Positions 46,405 to 58,594 of a stretch of DNA of 64,000 nucleotides are shown one piece after another. Source of the DNA: Mesorhizobium sp. SOD10. Lineage in GTDB: Bacteria > Pseudomonadota > Alphaproteobacteria > Rhizobiales > Rhizobiaceae. The first letter of the stretch is position 1. Each line of letters starts with the position of its first letter. Where the stretch lies: the NCBI GenBank assembly GCA_000824805.1, contig CCNA01000002.1, forward strand, positions 248,001-312,000, read 5' to 3'. A program made the translations under genes and the position numbers. The notes beneath the pieces were generated by a model. It did no database searches. It saw nothing but the letters and a program-made list of their open reading frames with translations, and was not told the DNA's origin.

Positions 46405-47034
46405 ATGCCGAGCTTCGATACCCTGTTCAACGCCTTCGTCACCATCCTGGTGACCATCGATCCGCCGGGGCTGGCGCCGCTCTTCCTTGCGGTGACGCGC
46501 GGCATGAACCGCGAAGAGCGTCAGCAGGTCTCGGTGCGTGCTTCGGTGATCGGCTTCCTGGTGATGGCGCTGTTCGCAATTGCCGGCGCCTCGATCCTGT
46601 CGGTGTTCGGCATCACGCTGCCGGCCTTCCGCGTTGCCGGCGGCTTCCTCTTGTTCTTCATCGCCTTCGAAATGGTGTTCGAGCGCCGTCAGGACCGCAA
46701 GGAGAAGATCGGCGACGTCGCCATAACCAAGGACATGATCCACAACATCGCCGCCTTCCCGCTGGCGATTCCGCTGATCGCCGGCCCCGGCGCGATTTCG
46801 GCGACGGTGCTCTTATCGGGGCATTTTGAGGGCTTTGCCGCACAGGCAGCGCTGGTCGGCATCATTTTCCTCTGCCTCGTCATCACCTATCTGGTGTTCG
46901 TGCTGTCGGAACGCATCGACCGCATCCTCGGCCAGACCGGCCGCTCGATCCTGACGCGCCTGCTCGGCGTGATCCTGGCCGCGCTCGCCGTGCAGTTCGT
47001 GGCCGACGGCGTAAGGGCGCTGATGGGGGCATAA
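46405..47034 (+). CDS. MarC family integral membrane protein
   Basis: A 209-residue protein with six membrane helices. The MarC signature is seen in VTIDPPGLAPLFLAVTRGM and in the repeat-like FPLAIPLIAGPGAISATVLLS. The role of the family is unresolved; its name comes from a multiple antibiotic resistance locus but no resistance phenotype is established. GGGAGGGGGG precedes the start. The stop is followed by a heptamer tandem array. Confidence 0.93.
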   Translation: MPSFDTLFNAFVTILVTIDPPGLAPLFLAVTRGMNREERQQVSVRASVIGFLVMALFAIAGASILSVFGITLPAFRVAGGFLLFFIAFEMVFERRQDRKEKIGDVAITKDMIHNIAAFPLAIPLIAGPGAISATVLLSGHFEGFAAQAALVGIIFLCLVITYLVFVLSERIDRILGQTGRSILTRLLGVILAALAVQFVADGVRALMGA

Positions 47035-47057
47035 TCCGCAGCTGCGAGTGGCTCACA

Positions 47058-47533
<476 letters not shown>

Positions 47534-47563
47534 GTTTGATCTTCCTTACGAGGTTTCCGTCGC

Positions 47564-47962
47564 CTACTGGCCGAACACGACGGCGTGCATGACCCGGCCG
47601 GGGAGCAGCGTGAAGATGCCGGCGCCGACCAGCGCGAACAGATAGAGCTTGATCATGGCGCCGCGATGCGCCGCCACCTTATGGGTGTGCGCATATGATG
47701 CCGCCAGCGGCACCGTGACCAGCACCAGGATAGACAACAGATGGATCGGACTGAACGGACCGACGAGCCGTATCTGCTGGATCCAGAAACTCGAAATGGC
47801 GATGACCAGCATAAGCGCCACCCAGGCATAGCCCAGCACGCGGTGACGCGCAGTACCCTTCGGCAGCGCCAGCTGGGCGCCGCCGATGGCTAAAGCGGCA
47901 AAGGCCGCGAAGGCATGCCATGGAATGGGAGGCGGCGCCGACAGAAGCGGTCCGAGCGACAT
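47564..47962 (-). CDS. DUF2306 family membrane protein
   Basis: A 132-residue protein with four membrane helices and the segments ALPKGTARHRVLGYAWVALM and HTHKVAAHRGAMIKLYL, which hold the histidines typical of DUF2306. Heme or quinone binding has been suggested for similar four-helix proteins, but nothing is proven. GAGGGAAGG precedes the ATG at 47962. It is 32 bases downstream of ssb. Confidence 0.82.
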   Translation of the reverse strand: MSLGPLLSAPPPIPWHAFAAFAALAIGGAQLALPKGTARHRVLGYAWVALMLVIAISSFWIQQIRLVGPFSPIHLLSILVLVTVPLAASYAHTHKVAAHRGAMIKLYLFALVGAGIFTLLPGRVMHAVVFGQ

Positions 47963-47994
47963 CGCGCCTTCCCTCAAATGCCGTTTCGAGGCGC

Positions 47995-48516
47995 TTAGAA
48001 CGGGATCTCGTCATCCAGCTCGCGCGACGGGCCGCCACCGCCGCCGCCTCTCGAACCACCGCCGCCGCCGCGACTGAAACCTTCATTTGGGCCGGACTGG
48101 CCGAAATCCGAACCGCGGCTGCCGCCGCCGGAATAATTGCCGACCTGGCCGCCGCCACCCTCGCCGCGCGCGTCGAGCATCTGCAATTCGCCACGGAATT
48201 TCTGCAGCACGATTTCGGTCGTGTAGCGGTCATTGCCGGTCTGGTCCTGCCATTTGCGGGTCTGCAACTGGCCCTCGACATAGACCTTCATGCCCTTCTT
48301 CAAATACTGCTCGGCCACCTTGGCAAGCTGGTCGTTGAAGATGACGACATTGTGCCACTCGGTCTTGTCCTTGCGCTCGCCGGTGTTCTTGTCGCGCCAG
48401 CTTTCCGACGTGGCGATGCGGATGTTGACGACCGGATCGCCGGAATTCAGGCGGCGGATTTCAGGGTCCGCCCCGAGATTGCCGACGAGAATGACCTTGT
48501 TGACGCTACCCGCCAT
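47995..48516 (-). CDS. ssb: Single-stranded DNA-binding protein
   Basis: A 173-residue SSB with an N-terminal OB fold ([45 protein letters not shown]). A Gly/Ser/Arg-rich linker and the acidic tail DDEIPF follow, the latter recruiting partner proteins. A LexA-type box lies about 100 bases upstream, so it is probably SOS-inducible. It is usually adjacent to uvrA in related genomes, but here 2.8 kb lies between the two starts. Confidence 0.97.
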   Translation of the reverse strand: MAGSVNKVILVGNLGADPEIRRLNSGDPVVNIRIATSESWRDKNTGERKDKTEWHNVVIFNDQLAKVAEQYLKKGMKVYVEGQLQTRKWQDQTGNDRYTTEIVLQKFRGELQMLDARGEGGGGQVGNYSGGGSRGSDFGQSGPNEGFSRGGGGGSRGGGGGGPSRELDDEIPF

Positions 48517-48617
48517 CTTACTTCTCCGCGCTCATCCGAAACAAATTTTAAGTCGCTCACCTTACAGCCTCGGGGTCGCCCATGCCCGCAAAGGCTGGTT
48601 TTTCCCACAAGGTTTTT

Positions 48618-48632
48618 GTTCCCTTTTCGTTC
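48618..48632 (-). promoter_or_regulatory. LexA (SOS) box upstream of ssb
   Basis: Plus strand reads GTTC-CCTTTTC-GTTC, an exact match to the alphaproteobacterial direct-repeat consensus GTTC-N7-GTTC. It is about 100 bases before the ssb start. Confidence 0.75.
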
Positions 48633-48727
48633 TAATCACCGCCGCCCTTTCTGTCAAGGAATGTCAGCAAAGGCCGGGTTTGAACATGCATCCCGATATG
48701 GCGATCAACTTGAAGCTTGCCAAATCG

Positions 48728-48743
48728 ATAAGTATCGACTTAT
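48728..48743 (+). promoter_or_regulatory. Perfect palindrome before the arsR-like gene
   Basis: ATAAGT-ATCG-ACTTAT is a perfect inverted repeat ending nine bases before the ATG of the ArsR-family gene. This position and symmetry suggest autoregulatory binding. Confidence 0.6.
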
Positions 48744-48752
48744 GCTTCATCC

Positions 48753-49067
48753 ATGATCGAGACAGAGATTTTCCGAGCACTCGCCGACCCCACCCGTCGC
48801 GCCGTCTACGAGCGGCTGACCGCCAGCGAGATGAGCGTGAGCGAGCTGCGTGCCGGCATGAGCGTGTCGCAGCCGGCGGTCTCCCAGCATCTCGCCGTTC
48901 TGCGCGGCGCCGGCCTGGTGGTCGAGCGGCGCGCCGGCCGCAACGCCTACTACCGCGCCGATCCGCAAGGGCTCGATCCGTTGCTCGGCTGGATCGAACG
49001 CTACCGCGCCTTCTGGCCGGAACGCATCGAGAAATTGAAGACGGTTCTGAAGGGAATGGACCAATGA
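48753..49067 (+). CDS. ArsR-family transcriptional regulator
   Basis: A 104-residue winged helix protein (IFRALADPTRRAVYERLTASEMSVSELRAG, with recognition helix SQPAVSQHLAVLRGAGLV). The metal-binding cysteines of true arsenic or zinc sensors (ELCVCDL motif) are absent, so it belongs to the subgroup paired with START-domain proteins. Its stop overlaps the next gene start (ATGA). Confidence 0.93.
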   Translation: MIETEIFRALADPTRRAVYERLTASEMSVSELRAGMSVSQPAVSQHLAVLRGAGLVVERRAGRNAYYRADPQGLDPLLGWIERYRAFWPERIEKLKTVLKGMDQ

Positions 49068-49540
49068 CGGCAACCGAAAACCCGACGGTCAACGAAGCGC
49101 CGCTCAGCTTCGAATGCGACCTTCCCGATCCGCCGGAAAAAGTCTGGCGGGCGCTGACTGAGCCGGAACTGCTCGCCGCCTGGATGATGCCGAACGACAT
49201 CAAGGCGGAAGCAGGCCGCCGCTTCGTCTTTGCCGGACCGGATGCGCCGATCGAATGCGAGGTGCTCAAGGCCGAGCCCGGCAGGCTGCTGCGCTACTCC
49301 TGGCGTGAGCGGCCCGGCGCCAAGGACGCGGACCGGCTTCCCGCCTTTGACAGCATCGTCACGTTCACGCTTGCCGGCACCGCCTCGGGCGGCACGCATC
49401 TTCGTATCGTGCATGACGGCTTCGTGCCGGTGGTGCAGCCGCTCGTCGCCGTCTCGGGCGCGGGATGCGGACTTTCGCTGGACGCGCGCAAGACCCCAAC
49501 TGCCGCCAATGCGCCTTGCATGATGCTGCGCGCGGCCTGA
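49064..49540 (+). CDS. SRPBCC / AHSA1-like START-domain protein
   Basis: A 158-residue helix-grip protein, [28 protein letters not shown] being the typical beginning. It probably binds a small hydrophobic ligand. It is coupled by a four-base overlap to the ArsR-type regulator, a widespread toxin-antitoxin-like or sensor pairing of unknown role. The frame upstream of 49064 is not coding. Confidence 0.88.
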   Translation: MTATENPTVNEAPLSFECDLPDPPEKVWRALTEPELLAAWMMPNDIKAEAGRRFVFAGPDAPIECEVLKAEPGRLLRYSWRERPGAKDADRLPAFDSIVTFTLAGTASGGTHLRIVHDGFVPVVQPLVAVSGAGCGLSLDARKTPTAANAPCMMLRAA

Positions 49541-49556
49541 TCGAAAGGAATCCGTC

Positions 49557-50159
49557 ATGAGCATTGCCAATCTGGTGCCGATGGTCATCGAGCAATCGAG
49601 CCGCGGCGAGCGCTCCTTCGACATCTTTTCGCGGTTGCTGCGCGAGCGCATCGTCTTCATTAACGGCGAGATCAACGACAACGTGTCGGCGCTGGTCTGC
49701 GCGCAGCTTCTGTCGTTGGAATCGGACAATCCCGACAAGGAGATCTCGCTCTACATCAACTCGCCCGGCGGCATGGTGACCAGCGGCTTCGCGATCTACG
49801 ACACGATGCAATACGTCTCCTGCCCGGTGTCGACGGTCTGCATGGGCTTCGCCGCCTCGATGGGCTCCTTCCTGCTGATGGCCGGCACGCCAGGGCGACG
49901 CATCGCCTTGCCCAACACCAGGATCGTGCTGCATCAGCCGCTCGGCGGCTTCCAGGGCCAGGCCTCCGACATCCAGCGCCATGCCGAGGATATTGTGCGC
50001 ACCAAGCAGCATATGACCGAGCTTTACGCCAAGCATTGCGGCCGAACCTACGAGGAAGTCGAGCGCACGCTCGACCGCGATTATTTCATGAGCGCCGCGG
50101 AAGCCAAGGACTGGGGCCTCGTCGACCACGTCTACGACACGCGCAAGAAAGCGGCCTGA
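49557..50159 (+). CDS. clpP: ATP-dependent Clp protease proteolytic subunit
   Basis: A 200-residue ClpP serine peptidase. The catalytic triad is visible: S101 in [10 protein letters not shown]126 in IVLHQPLGG and D175 in LDRDYFMSA. No Clp ATPase (clpX or clpA) lies in the window, so it is probably the secondary ClpP paralogue of rhizobia. It is 16 bases after the SRPBCC gene on the same strand. Confidence 0.95.
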   Translation: MSIANLVPMVIEQSSRGERSFDIFSRLLRERIVFINGEINDNVSALVCAQLLSLESDNPDKEISLYINSPGGMVTSGFAIYDTMQYVSCPVSTVCMGFAASMGSFLLMAGTPGRRIALPNTRIVLHQPLGGFQGQASDIQRHAEDIVRTKQHMTELYAKHCGRTYEEVERTLDRDYFMSAAEAKDWGLVDHVYDTRKKAA

Positions 50160-50170
50160 CTTCGCGAGGC

Positions 50171-50201
50171 AGACGCGCGGCAATTTGATCGCCGCGCGTC
50201 T
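50171..50201 (+). terminator. Strong stem-loop after clpP
   Basis: A perfect 11-base stem AGACGCGCGGC / GCCGCGCGTCT with a nine-base loop, 11 bases after the clpP stop. There is no T tract, so it is a weak intrinsic terminator or an mRNA-stabilising structure. Confidence 0.55.
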
Positions 50202-50235
50202 GGCATCGCTCCAGCCACGTCCCTATAGTCCACGC

Positions 50236-50517
50236 ATGACCAATCCGCTCCAACGCAGACAATTATGCGCTGTTCTCGCCGCTCTTGCCGCCGCGCTGGT
50301 GTCCGGCACCGCGCTTGCCGACGACAGCTCGGCGCGGAAATTGCCAGGCGTCAGCGACGACTACCGCATCGCCAAGCCGGCGCCGCAGCCGGAACCGGAC
50401 GACGCGCAGCCCGCCGGCGGCGACGGTTCGTTCAAGATCGGCAACACCGATGTCAGGATCGGTGGCAGCATAACGATTGACATGGCGACGGGCGGCATGA
50501 AGCTGCCGAACCACTGA
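50236..50517 (+). CDS. Small exported hypothetical protein
   Basis: A 93-residue protein with a signal peptide (MTNPLQRRQLCAVLAALAAALVSGTALA). A Pro/Asp-rich region follows, then GSFKIGNTDVRIGGSITIDMATG. No function is recognised. The pattern of predicted beta strands with repeated GxxxIxxG near the end resembles small outer-surface or periplasmic proteins of Rhizobiales. The longer start at 50185 lies before a likely ribosome-binding region and is less plausible. Confidence 0.65.
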   Translation: MTNPLQRRQLCAVLAALAAALVSGTALADDSSARKLPGVSDDYRIAKPAPQPEPDDAQPAGGDGSFKIGNTDVRIGGSITIDMATGGMKLPNH

Positions 50518-51089
50518 AAACCTTTGCGTCACTATTCGCAAGACGAGCGCCCCACAAAATGTAAGCCCCATCCCTGCTGTGCAGACGGATGGGGCTTCAT
50601 GGATCTTAAATCCAACTTTAGCCGGGAGTGGACTGCCGGCGTTCTGTTTCGGATGCAACGCGGCATTCAGCCGACGATCCGACTATCGTCTCTGATTGTA
50701 GGAATCGGCAAGTCACGGTTTGCCGGGCTGGCGTTTCAAGTCTGCCCTGGCACTTATGCCTGCCGCGGCTCCATCTCCGTGTGGAGCCTCAAGGGACTGT
50801 CCGGTGGCGTCATGCTCCGCTCCTGGGTCCGTTGCGACAATGTCGTTCGAAGCGCTAATCGCTATCACCTGCGGCGTCTCGCAGGCCGCCGGTTGGGCGG
50901 CGAGGCCATCGAAAGACGGCCGGCTTCGCTGACGGCTTGGAGACTGCTCCCCCAGGTCCGCGACGTCAACCGTCGACAGCCGGTTACCGAAAAATGTGAT
51001 CGCCAGGAGGTTACGTGAAGGTAAGCCGAGTGGTCCTGTGATCAACGAGGCGGGCACTGTCGGTACCTTACTTCCACGACGCTCGTGGC

Positions 51090-51161
51090 GACTGTTCCCA
51101 CAACCATTAGCGCGATTGTTTCCACAGCGCTCAATACGACTGTTTCCACAGCGCTTTGTCA
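51090..51161. repeat. Three tandem 24-base repeats
   Basis: GACTGTTCCCACA, GATTGTTTCCACA and GACTGTTTCCACA begin at 51090, 51114 and 51138, a 24-base period. The array ends eight bases before the uvrA LexA box. Confidence 0.7.
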
Positions 51162-51168
51162 GGAGCGT

Positions 51169-51183
51169 GTTCGGTCTTTGTTC
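51169..51183 (+). promoter_or_regulatory. LexA (SOS) box upstream of uvrA
   Basis: GTTC-GGTCTTT-GTTC, an exact match to the alphaproteobacterial LexA consensus, 164 bases before the uvrA start. Both this and the ssb site support SOS control of the two genes. Confidence 0.8.
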
Positions 51184-51346
51184 TTTCCGCTTGCCCGCTC
51201 GCGCGAAAGACGGTTAAACCCATGATCGGCTTCTTCCGTCGAGATTGTGGCGTCTCTCGACGCGGCGGCAAAACAACCTACATATGGGATGGCCGGGAAG
51301 AACCCGCCCAATCCAGCAAATTCCAGATCTGAGGCGGCGACCGGCG

Positions 51347-54268
<2,922 letters not shown>

Positions 54269-54301
54269 CAGGCTTGGTCGCGATTGAGCAAGGTGCCGAC
54301 T

Positions 54302-55249
54302 ATGAAATTTACGGGAATCTTTGCTCTTTATCCGTTGATGAGTTTTCACTCCGCGTTCCATCAAGCTGTCTTTAATGCAGCGATTTCCTACTATCAAACC
54401 TCCCGAACTCTCGTAGCCCGCAGTTTTAGATCAAATCCAGTACCTCGGATTAGCGTTCGAGCGGAGCGAGCCTCTCAAGAAATTAAGGACCATTTGTTCC
54501 CAGACAAGATGTTTTTTCGGACAGGAGATTGGTTACTACTTTTCGAGACGGATATCTCTTATCCAGGACGTAAAGAGTTCTGGACCGATGAAACGGATGA
54601 TTCGCGAAAATATAGCGATGACGAAGTTGAGGCTTTCTGGCGATCCGTGATTCCGTCTTTTTTGGATACGGATATACAGACATACCTTATGGCCGTCGAC
54701 TTGGCGTTCCCCGGCGGGCTCCAAACCGTCGGCAACGCTTGGAAATCAGACGGGATTACGCATCACTACTCTTCTTGGTACCTGTCGATGCTCGGGGAAA
54801 GTATCGATTTTATGGTCGAGCAGGGGTTCGTTCCCCGCACTTTGCCACCTGAGCGTGTCGTGCAATGGGTAGTTGCGCAAAATGGAATTATTGACGGATA
54901 CAGCGATACGACCGCTTCACGCGCGTTGAACTACTTCACAAGGCTCTATACGCGGCAGTTTCGAAATGATGAGATTTCTGACCTTGTTTGGGCTGTAGCA
55001 GCTATTGAGGCCTTGCTCGTCGAAGCTGGCCGTTCCTCGGTTGGTCAACTGAAAAACAAGCTCGACGCCCTCTTCAAAGGGCATTCAAATGCTGAATGGT
55101 TGCGAAAATCGGTAGAGAAAATGTACGGCTACCGCTCGAATATGGTTCACGGAAACAGACAAATTCGGTCAGTTTTTCGGGAAGATGAGGACGAGAATCC
55201 TAGACGGGCCGACGAGGGGTACGATGATTCGCCGTTGGAGTTCTCGTGA
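54302..55249 (+). CDS. HEPN-type (ApeA-like C-terminal) protein, compositionally atypical
   Basis: A 315-residue protein, visibly lower in GC and with different codon use from its neighbours. The C-terminal part (from about residue 220) reads as a HEPN domain: a helix with DLVWAVAAIEALL, then the RxxxxH RNase-like motif in YRSNMVHGN (R279 to H284). HEPN domains with this motif are often RNases in toxin-antitoxin or abortive-infection systems. The N-terminal half is unknown. I choose the ATG at 54302; a TTG at 54284 is possible. It has no antitoxin-like neighbour in view. Confidence 0.8.
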   Translation: MKFTGIFALYPLMSFHSAFHQAVFNAAISYYQTSRTLVARSFRSNPVPRISVRAERASQEIKDHLFPDKMFFRTGDWLLLFETDISYPGRKEFWTDETDDSRKYSDDEVEAFWRSVIPSFLDTDIQTYLMAVDLAFPGGLQTVGNAWKSDGITHHYSSWYLSMLGESIDFMVEQGFVPRTLPPERVVQWVVAQNGIIDGYSDTTASRALNYFTRLYTRQFRNDEISDLVWAVAAIEALLVEAGRSSVGQLKNKLDALFKGHSNAEWLRKSVEKMYGYRSNMVHGNRQIRSVFREDEDENPRRADEGYDDSPLEFS

Positions 55250-55379
55250 TCTTGCTGCAGCGCCTTATACGTGCCGACCAAACAGCCTTCGAGTTTGAGT
55301 TGTCGTGCCTGAATGTTGGGGAATGAATTGACCATCTTGGCAGAATCAAAGCCGGGACGGACGATTGGATATCTCTGAA

Positions 55380-55856
55380 ATGGCTTCTTTAGCAGACCTG
55401 CAGAAAGCACTAAATGAAGATCTCGCCGCCGTTGTCGCGCTGACCACGGCCGCCTATGCTCCCTACACCGCTCTGTTCGGCGCCCCGCCAATCCCGGTGA
55501 CGGAAGACTATGCGCCGCGCATCGAGCGTGGCGAAGTCTGGCTGCTGGAAGAAGGCTCAAAGCTCGCCGGATTGATCGTGCTCGAGCGTCATCCCGACCA
55601 CGCCATGATCTTCAGCGTCGCCGTCGCGCCGGCTTTCCAGGGCAGGAAGCTCGGGATCAGATTGCTCGACTTCGCCGACGAGCAGACGCGCTCCTGGAGC
55701 TTGCCGGAGGTGCGGCTCTACACCAATTCGCGCATGGAGCGGAACATCGCGCTCTATTCCGCTTACGGCTATCGCGAAACGGGTCGCCGCGCCAACCCGT
55801 ACCGGCCAGGATGGACATTGGTCGACATGGCGAAGCCTGTCGACCGAGCAGCCTGA
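55380..55856 (+). CDS. GNAT family N-acetyltransferase
   Basis: A 158-residue acetyltransferase. The acetyl-CoA loop is VAPAFQGRKLGIRLLDFAD, followed by EVRLYTNSRMERNIALYSAYGYRETG. The ATG at 55380 is preferred; a TTG at 55365 adds five residues. Substrate unknown. It begins 130 bases after the low-GC HEPN gene and returns to normal composition. Confidence 0.88.
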   Translation: MASLADLQKALNEDLAAVVALTTAAYAPYTALFGAPPIPVTEDYAPRIERGEVWLLEEGSKLAGLIVLERHPDHAMIFSVAVAPAFQGRKLGIRLLDFADEQTRSWSLPEVRLYTNSRMERNIALYSAYGYRETGRRANPYRPGWTLVDMAKPVDRAA

Positions 55857-55883
55857 TCGCAGTTCGAACGGAGGAGGAAGACG

Positions 55884-56690
55884 ATGACTGCCCAAGGAAA
55901 AATCCGCTCCGGCATGGGCGGCTGGACCTTCGAGCCCTGGGACACCTCCTTCTATCCAGAGAAGCTCGCCAAGGCCAAGCAGCTCCACTATGCCAGCCGC
56001 CAGGTGCCGACGATCGAGGTCAACGGCACCTATTATTCCAGCTTCAAGGAACCGACTTTCGCCAAGTGGGCCAATGACGCGCCGGAGGGCTTCATCTTCT
56101 CGCTCAAGGGCAACCGCTTCGTGACCAACCGCCGCGTGCTCGGCGAAGCAGGTGAATCGATGATGCGCTTTCTCGGCTCCGGCGTGGCCGCGCTCGGCGA
56201 GAAGCTCGGCCCGATCCTGTGGCAATTCGCGCCGGCCAAGAAATTCGACGCCGACGATTTCGAAGCTTTTCTCAAACTTCTGCCCGAGAAGCAGGACGGC
56301 GTGCCCCTGCGCCACGCGCTGGAGGTCCGCCACGACAGCTTCATCGTGCCAGAATTTCCCGCATTGGCGCGCAAATACAACGCTGCGATCGTCTATGCCG
56401 ACCATGCCAAATATCCGGCGATCGCCGACATCACCGGCGACTTCGTCTATGCGCGGCTGCAGACCGGCAGCGACGACAATCCCGACTGCTACACGCCCAA
56501 AGGCCTCGACGAATGGGCAGCGCGGGTGAAGACCTGGGCCGAGGGCAAGCAACCGGCCGACCTGCCGCGCGCCGATCCCAGGACCGATGCGCCGGTCAAG
56601 CCGCGCGACGTGTTCGTCTACTTCATCACCGAAGGCAAGGTGCGCGCGCCGTTCGGCGCCATGGCGCTGATGAAGCGGGTGACATCCTAG
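55884..56690 (+). CDS. DUF72 family protein (YecE-like)
   Basis: A 268-residue TIM-barrel-like DUF72 protein starting GMGGWTFEPWDTSFYPEKLAKAKQLHYASRQV. The motifs VNGTYYSSFKEPTFAKWA, FIFSLKGNRFVTN and LGPILWQFAPAKKF, and the ending VFVYFITEGKVRAPFGAMAL, are characteristic. Function is unknown. GAGGAGGAAG precedes the ATG. It is separated from the GNAT gene by 27 bases. Confidence 0.93.
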   Translation: MTAQGKIRSGMGGWTFEPWDTSFYPEKLAKAKQLHYASRQVPTIEVNGTYYSSFKEPTFAKWANDAPEGFIFSLKGNRFVTNRRVLGEAGESMMRFLGSGVAALGEKLGPILWQFAPAKKFDADDFEAFLKLLPEKQDGVPLRHALEVRHDSFIVPEFPALARKYNAAIVYADHAKYPAIADITGDFVYARLQTGSDDNPDCYTPKGLDEWAARVKTWAEGKQPADLPRADPRTDAPVKPRDVFVYFITEGKVRAPFGAMALMKRVTS

Positions 56691-56893
56691 AACTGCGCAT
56701 CTTTCCGCAGCCCTTCGTCAAACGCCAAAGCTCTGCCCGGCGCCCCACGCGACGCCAATCGGCGGTTTGATTGTCGGAACCTGCCGGCATCTTGACCGTT
56801 CTGCCTCAGCCGCCAACTGCAGGGACGAAAAGTCCCGGCAGCCACCTCGCGAAACGCTGCCAAATCCCGCGGCGTCGGAAAGGAGCGAGGAAA

Positions 56894-57145
56894 GTGACCG
56901 TTATCCTCGGTGCGTTGCTTACCATCGCAGGCGTCGTGTACATGGCAGTCGCCACGCTGAGGCGTGGACGCCTGAGCGATCCAGCATCCACGGTCCCGGA
57001 TCGTCCGCCGAACCTGGCAACACCAGGCCCGACACTGGAGCCGCGGCGGCGCGGACTCGGTTTCCTCGGCCTGTCGCAGAATTGGCCGGGTCTGGTGATG
57101 ATGGGGATCGGCATCATACTGCTGCTGTCGGTGGCGGTCCTCTGA
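56894..57145 (+). CDS. Small two-helix membrane protein
   Basis: An 83-residue protein with a hydrophobic helix at each end (VTVILGALLTIAGVVYMAVA and GLVMMGIGIILLLSVAV), joined by a Pro/Arg-rich linker. I take the GTG at 56894, which has AGGAGCGAGG upstream, over the ATG-like start at 56771. Unknown function. Confidence 0.6.
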   Translation: MTVILGALLTIAGVVYMAVATLRRGRLSDPASTVPDRPPNLATPGPTLEPRRRGLGFLGLSQNWPGLVMMGIGIILLLSVAVL

Positions 57146-57254
57146 CGCTGCGGAATTCCGGCATCTTCACGGCTATCGTAACGTAATCGATACTTCCTTG
57201 CTGCACTAATAGCCCACGCCCGGTTCAGGAGCCCGGCGCCGGCGAGGACGGTGC

Positions 57255-58400
57255 ATGCTGCTCGATTACAACTCATTGCTTCTGGCCGTCGGCTTCTCCG
57301 CTGCTTGCCTCAGCCTCACGCTGTTCGGAACCTGGCTGACCGCCCGTTCCGACAGATTCCTGCTGACATGGGCGACCAGCGTGCTGGTGGTGGTCGCGGA
57401 GGTCTTTGTTTATGACGCCTATATCGATGCGCCCGGAACAGCGCTAGGCATCCTGACGCTGGCGCTGCTGCTGTTCGGCTTCTCGGTGATGTTGGGCGCC
57501 GCGCACCAGTTCCGGACCGGCCGCTCGCCGCTGCCGCGTATCGCGCTTGGCACTGCCATCTCCTTTGCGCTGGCGTTGCCGCCGATGGCGCTTGGCTATG
57601 ACGGCCTGGGCTTCCTGCTTGAGAATTTCCTCGCCGCGCTGCTCCTATTCGGCACCGCGCATGAATATTGGAAAGGTCGCGAGGAGGCACCGGCGCAACT
57701 CGTGGGCGTGGCGCTGCTCTATTCTTTGACCGCTGTTTCCTTCGTGCTTTGCGCGGCCGTGCTGGCTTGGGACGGCAAGCTCGTCCTCGGCCACGCGCCG
57801 AGCAACTGGGCGGAGGATCTGAGCCTGGTCATCGTCATTGCCTCGATGACCGGTATCGGCGCGCTGTCGCTGGCGCTCAACCAGGGGCGGCTCGCGCGCC
57901 ATCACAAGCGTGAGGCTGAGACCGACCCGCTGACCGGCCTGCTCAACCGCCGCGCTTTGTTCGACCTGCACGGCAAGACACCGGTCAGCGCTTTCACGGC
58001 GGTGGTGGTGTTCGACCTCGATGGCTTCAAGGCCATCAACGACCAGTACGGCCATGCGGCCGGCGACGAGGTGCTGAAGGTTTTTGCCCAGGTGCTCTCC
58101 GCCGAACTGCGTCCGAACGACTCCGTCGCCCGTATGGGCGGCGAGGAATTCGCCATGGTGCTGAGGCGCACCTTGCCCGAGACGGCCGAGGCGACGGCCG
58201 AACGCGTCAGGGCCGCGTTCGCCGCGCGCACGGTGGAGACGGAGACCGGGCCATTGTGCTGCACGGTGAGCGCCGGTTTCGCTTTCGGCAGCAGCGATGG
58301 CATGAGCTTCGACAAAGTGCTCAGCGCCGCCGACAAGGCGCTCTATGCCGCCAAGCGCGGCGGTCGCAACCGCGTGCTCGACTTCCGTCGAGCCGGTTGA
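57255..58400 (+). CDS. Membrane-bound GGDEF diguanylate cyclase
   Basis: A 381-residue protein with about six to seven membrane helices in residues 1-205 and a GGDEF domain at the C-terminus. The active-site GGEEF is at residues 295-299. An RxxD inhibitory site (RPND, 286-289) lies five residues before it, so product inhibition by cyclic di-GMP is expected. The N-terminal membrane sensor has no recognised ligand. No phosphodiesterase lies nearby. Confidence 0.93.
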   Translation: MLLDYNSLLLAVGFSAACLSLTLFGTWLTARSDRFLLTWATSVLVVVAEVFVYDAYIDAPGTALGILTLALLLFGFSVMLGAAHQFRTGRSPLPRIALGTAISFALALPPMALGYDGLGFLLENFLAALLLFGTAHEYWKGREEAPAQLVGVALLYSLTAVSFVLCAAVLAWDGKLVLGHAPSNWAEDLSLVIVIASMTGIGALSLALNQGRLARHHKREAETDPLTGLLNRRALFDLHGKTPVSAFTAVVVFDLDGFKAINDQYGHAAGDEVLKVFAQVLSAELRPNDSVARMGGEEFAMVLRRTLPETAEATAERVRAAFAARTVETETGPLCCTVSAGFAFGSSDGMSFDKVLSAADKALYAAKRGGRNRVLDFRRAG

Positions 58401-58417
58401 AGCCCAGGGCATCGCCC

Positions 58418-58594
58418 TCAGTGGTGGGCGATCACCTCGTTGAATGCGTCGAGATCGACGTAGAAGACCTTGGTCATTTCGCCCAGCAGATCATCCTCTT
58501 CGAAACCTTGCGACATCAGGATGTTGATCGCCGTCATGATATCGGCGCGATCGGTGAGCCGCCGCTTCTGATAGTCCTCGACAAAACGTTCCAT
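58418..58594 (-). CDS. Small soluble conserved hypothetical protein (58 aa)
   Basis: MERFVEDYQKRRLTDRADIMTAINILMSQGFEEDDLLGEMTKVFYVDLDAFNEVIAHH reads as a compact helical protein. GGGGAAGG precedes this ATG; the longer start at 58642 is less likely. I know of no described function. It converges with the GGDEF gene, with a 17-base gap. Confidence 0.65.
   Translation of the reverse strand: MERFVEDYQKRRLTDRADIMTAINILMSQGFEEDDLLGEMTKVFYVDLDAFNEVIAHH

Larger units (their letters stand above)
50518..51346. other. Long gap before uvrA with no convincing gene
   Basis: About 830 bases. It contains a GC-rich hairpin (50564-50596, AGCCCCATCC / GGATGGGGCT), a short tandem repeat (51090-51161), the uvrA LexA box, and several overlapping short frames without motifs or good start signals. 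I call no gene. Confidence 0.5.

Noticed and set aside
50564..50596. Ten-base GC-rich hairpin as terminator of the small exported gene
   Set aside because: A 13-base loop and no T tract, so the evidence is too weak for a separate terminator call.
50524..51057. Several overlapping short frames on both strands before uvrA
   Set aside because: They conflict with one another, lack good ribosome-binding sites and show no known motif.
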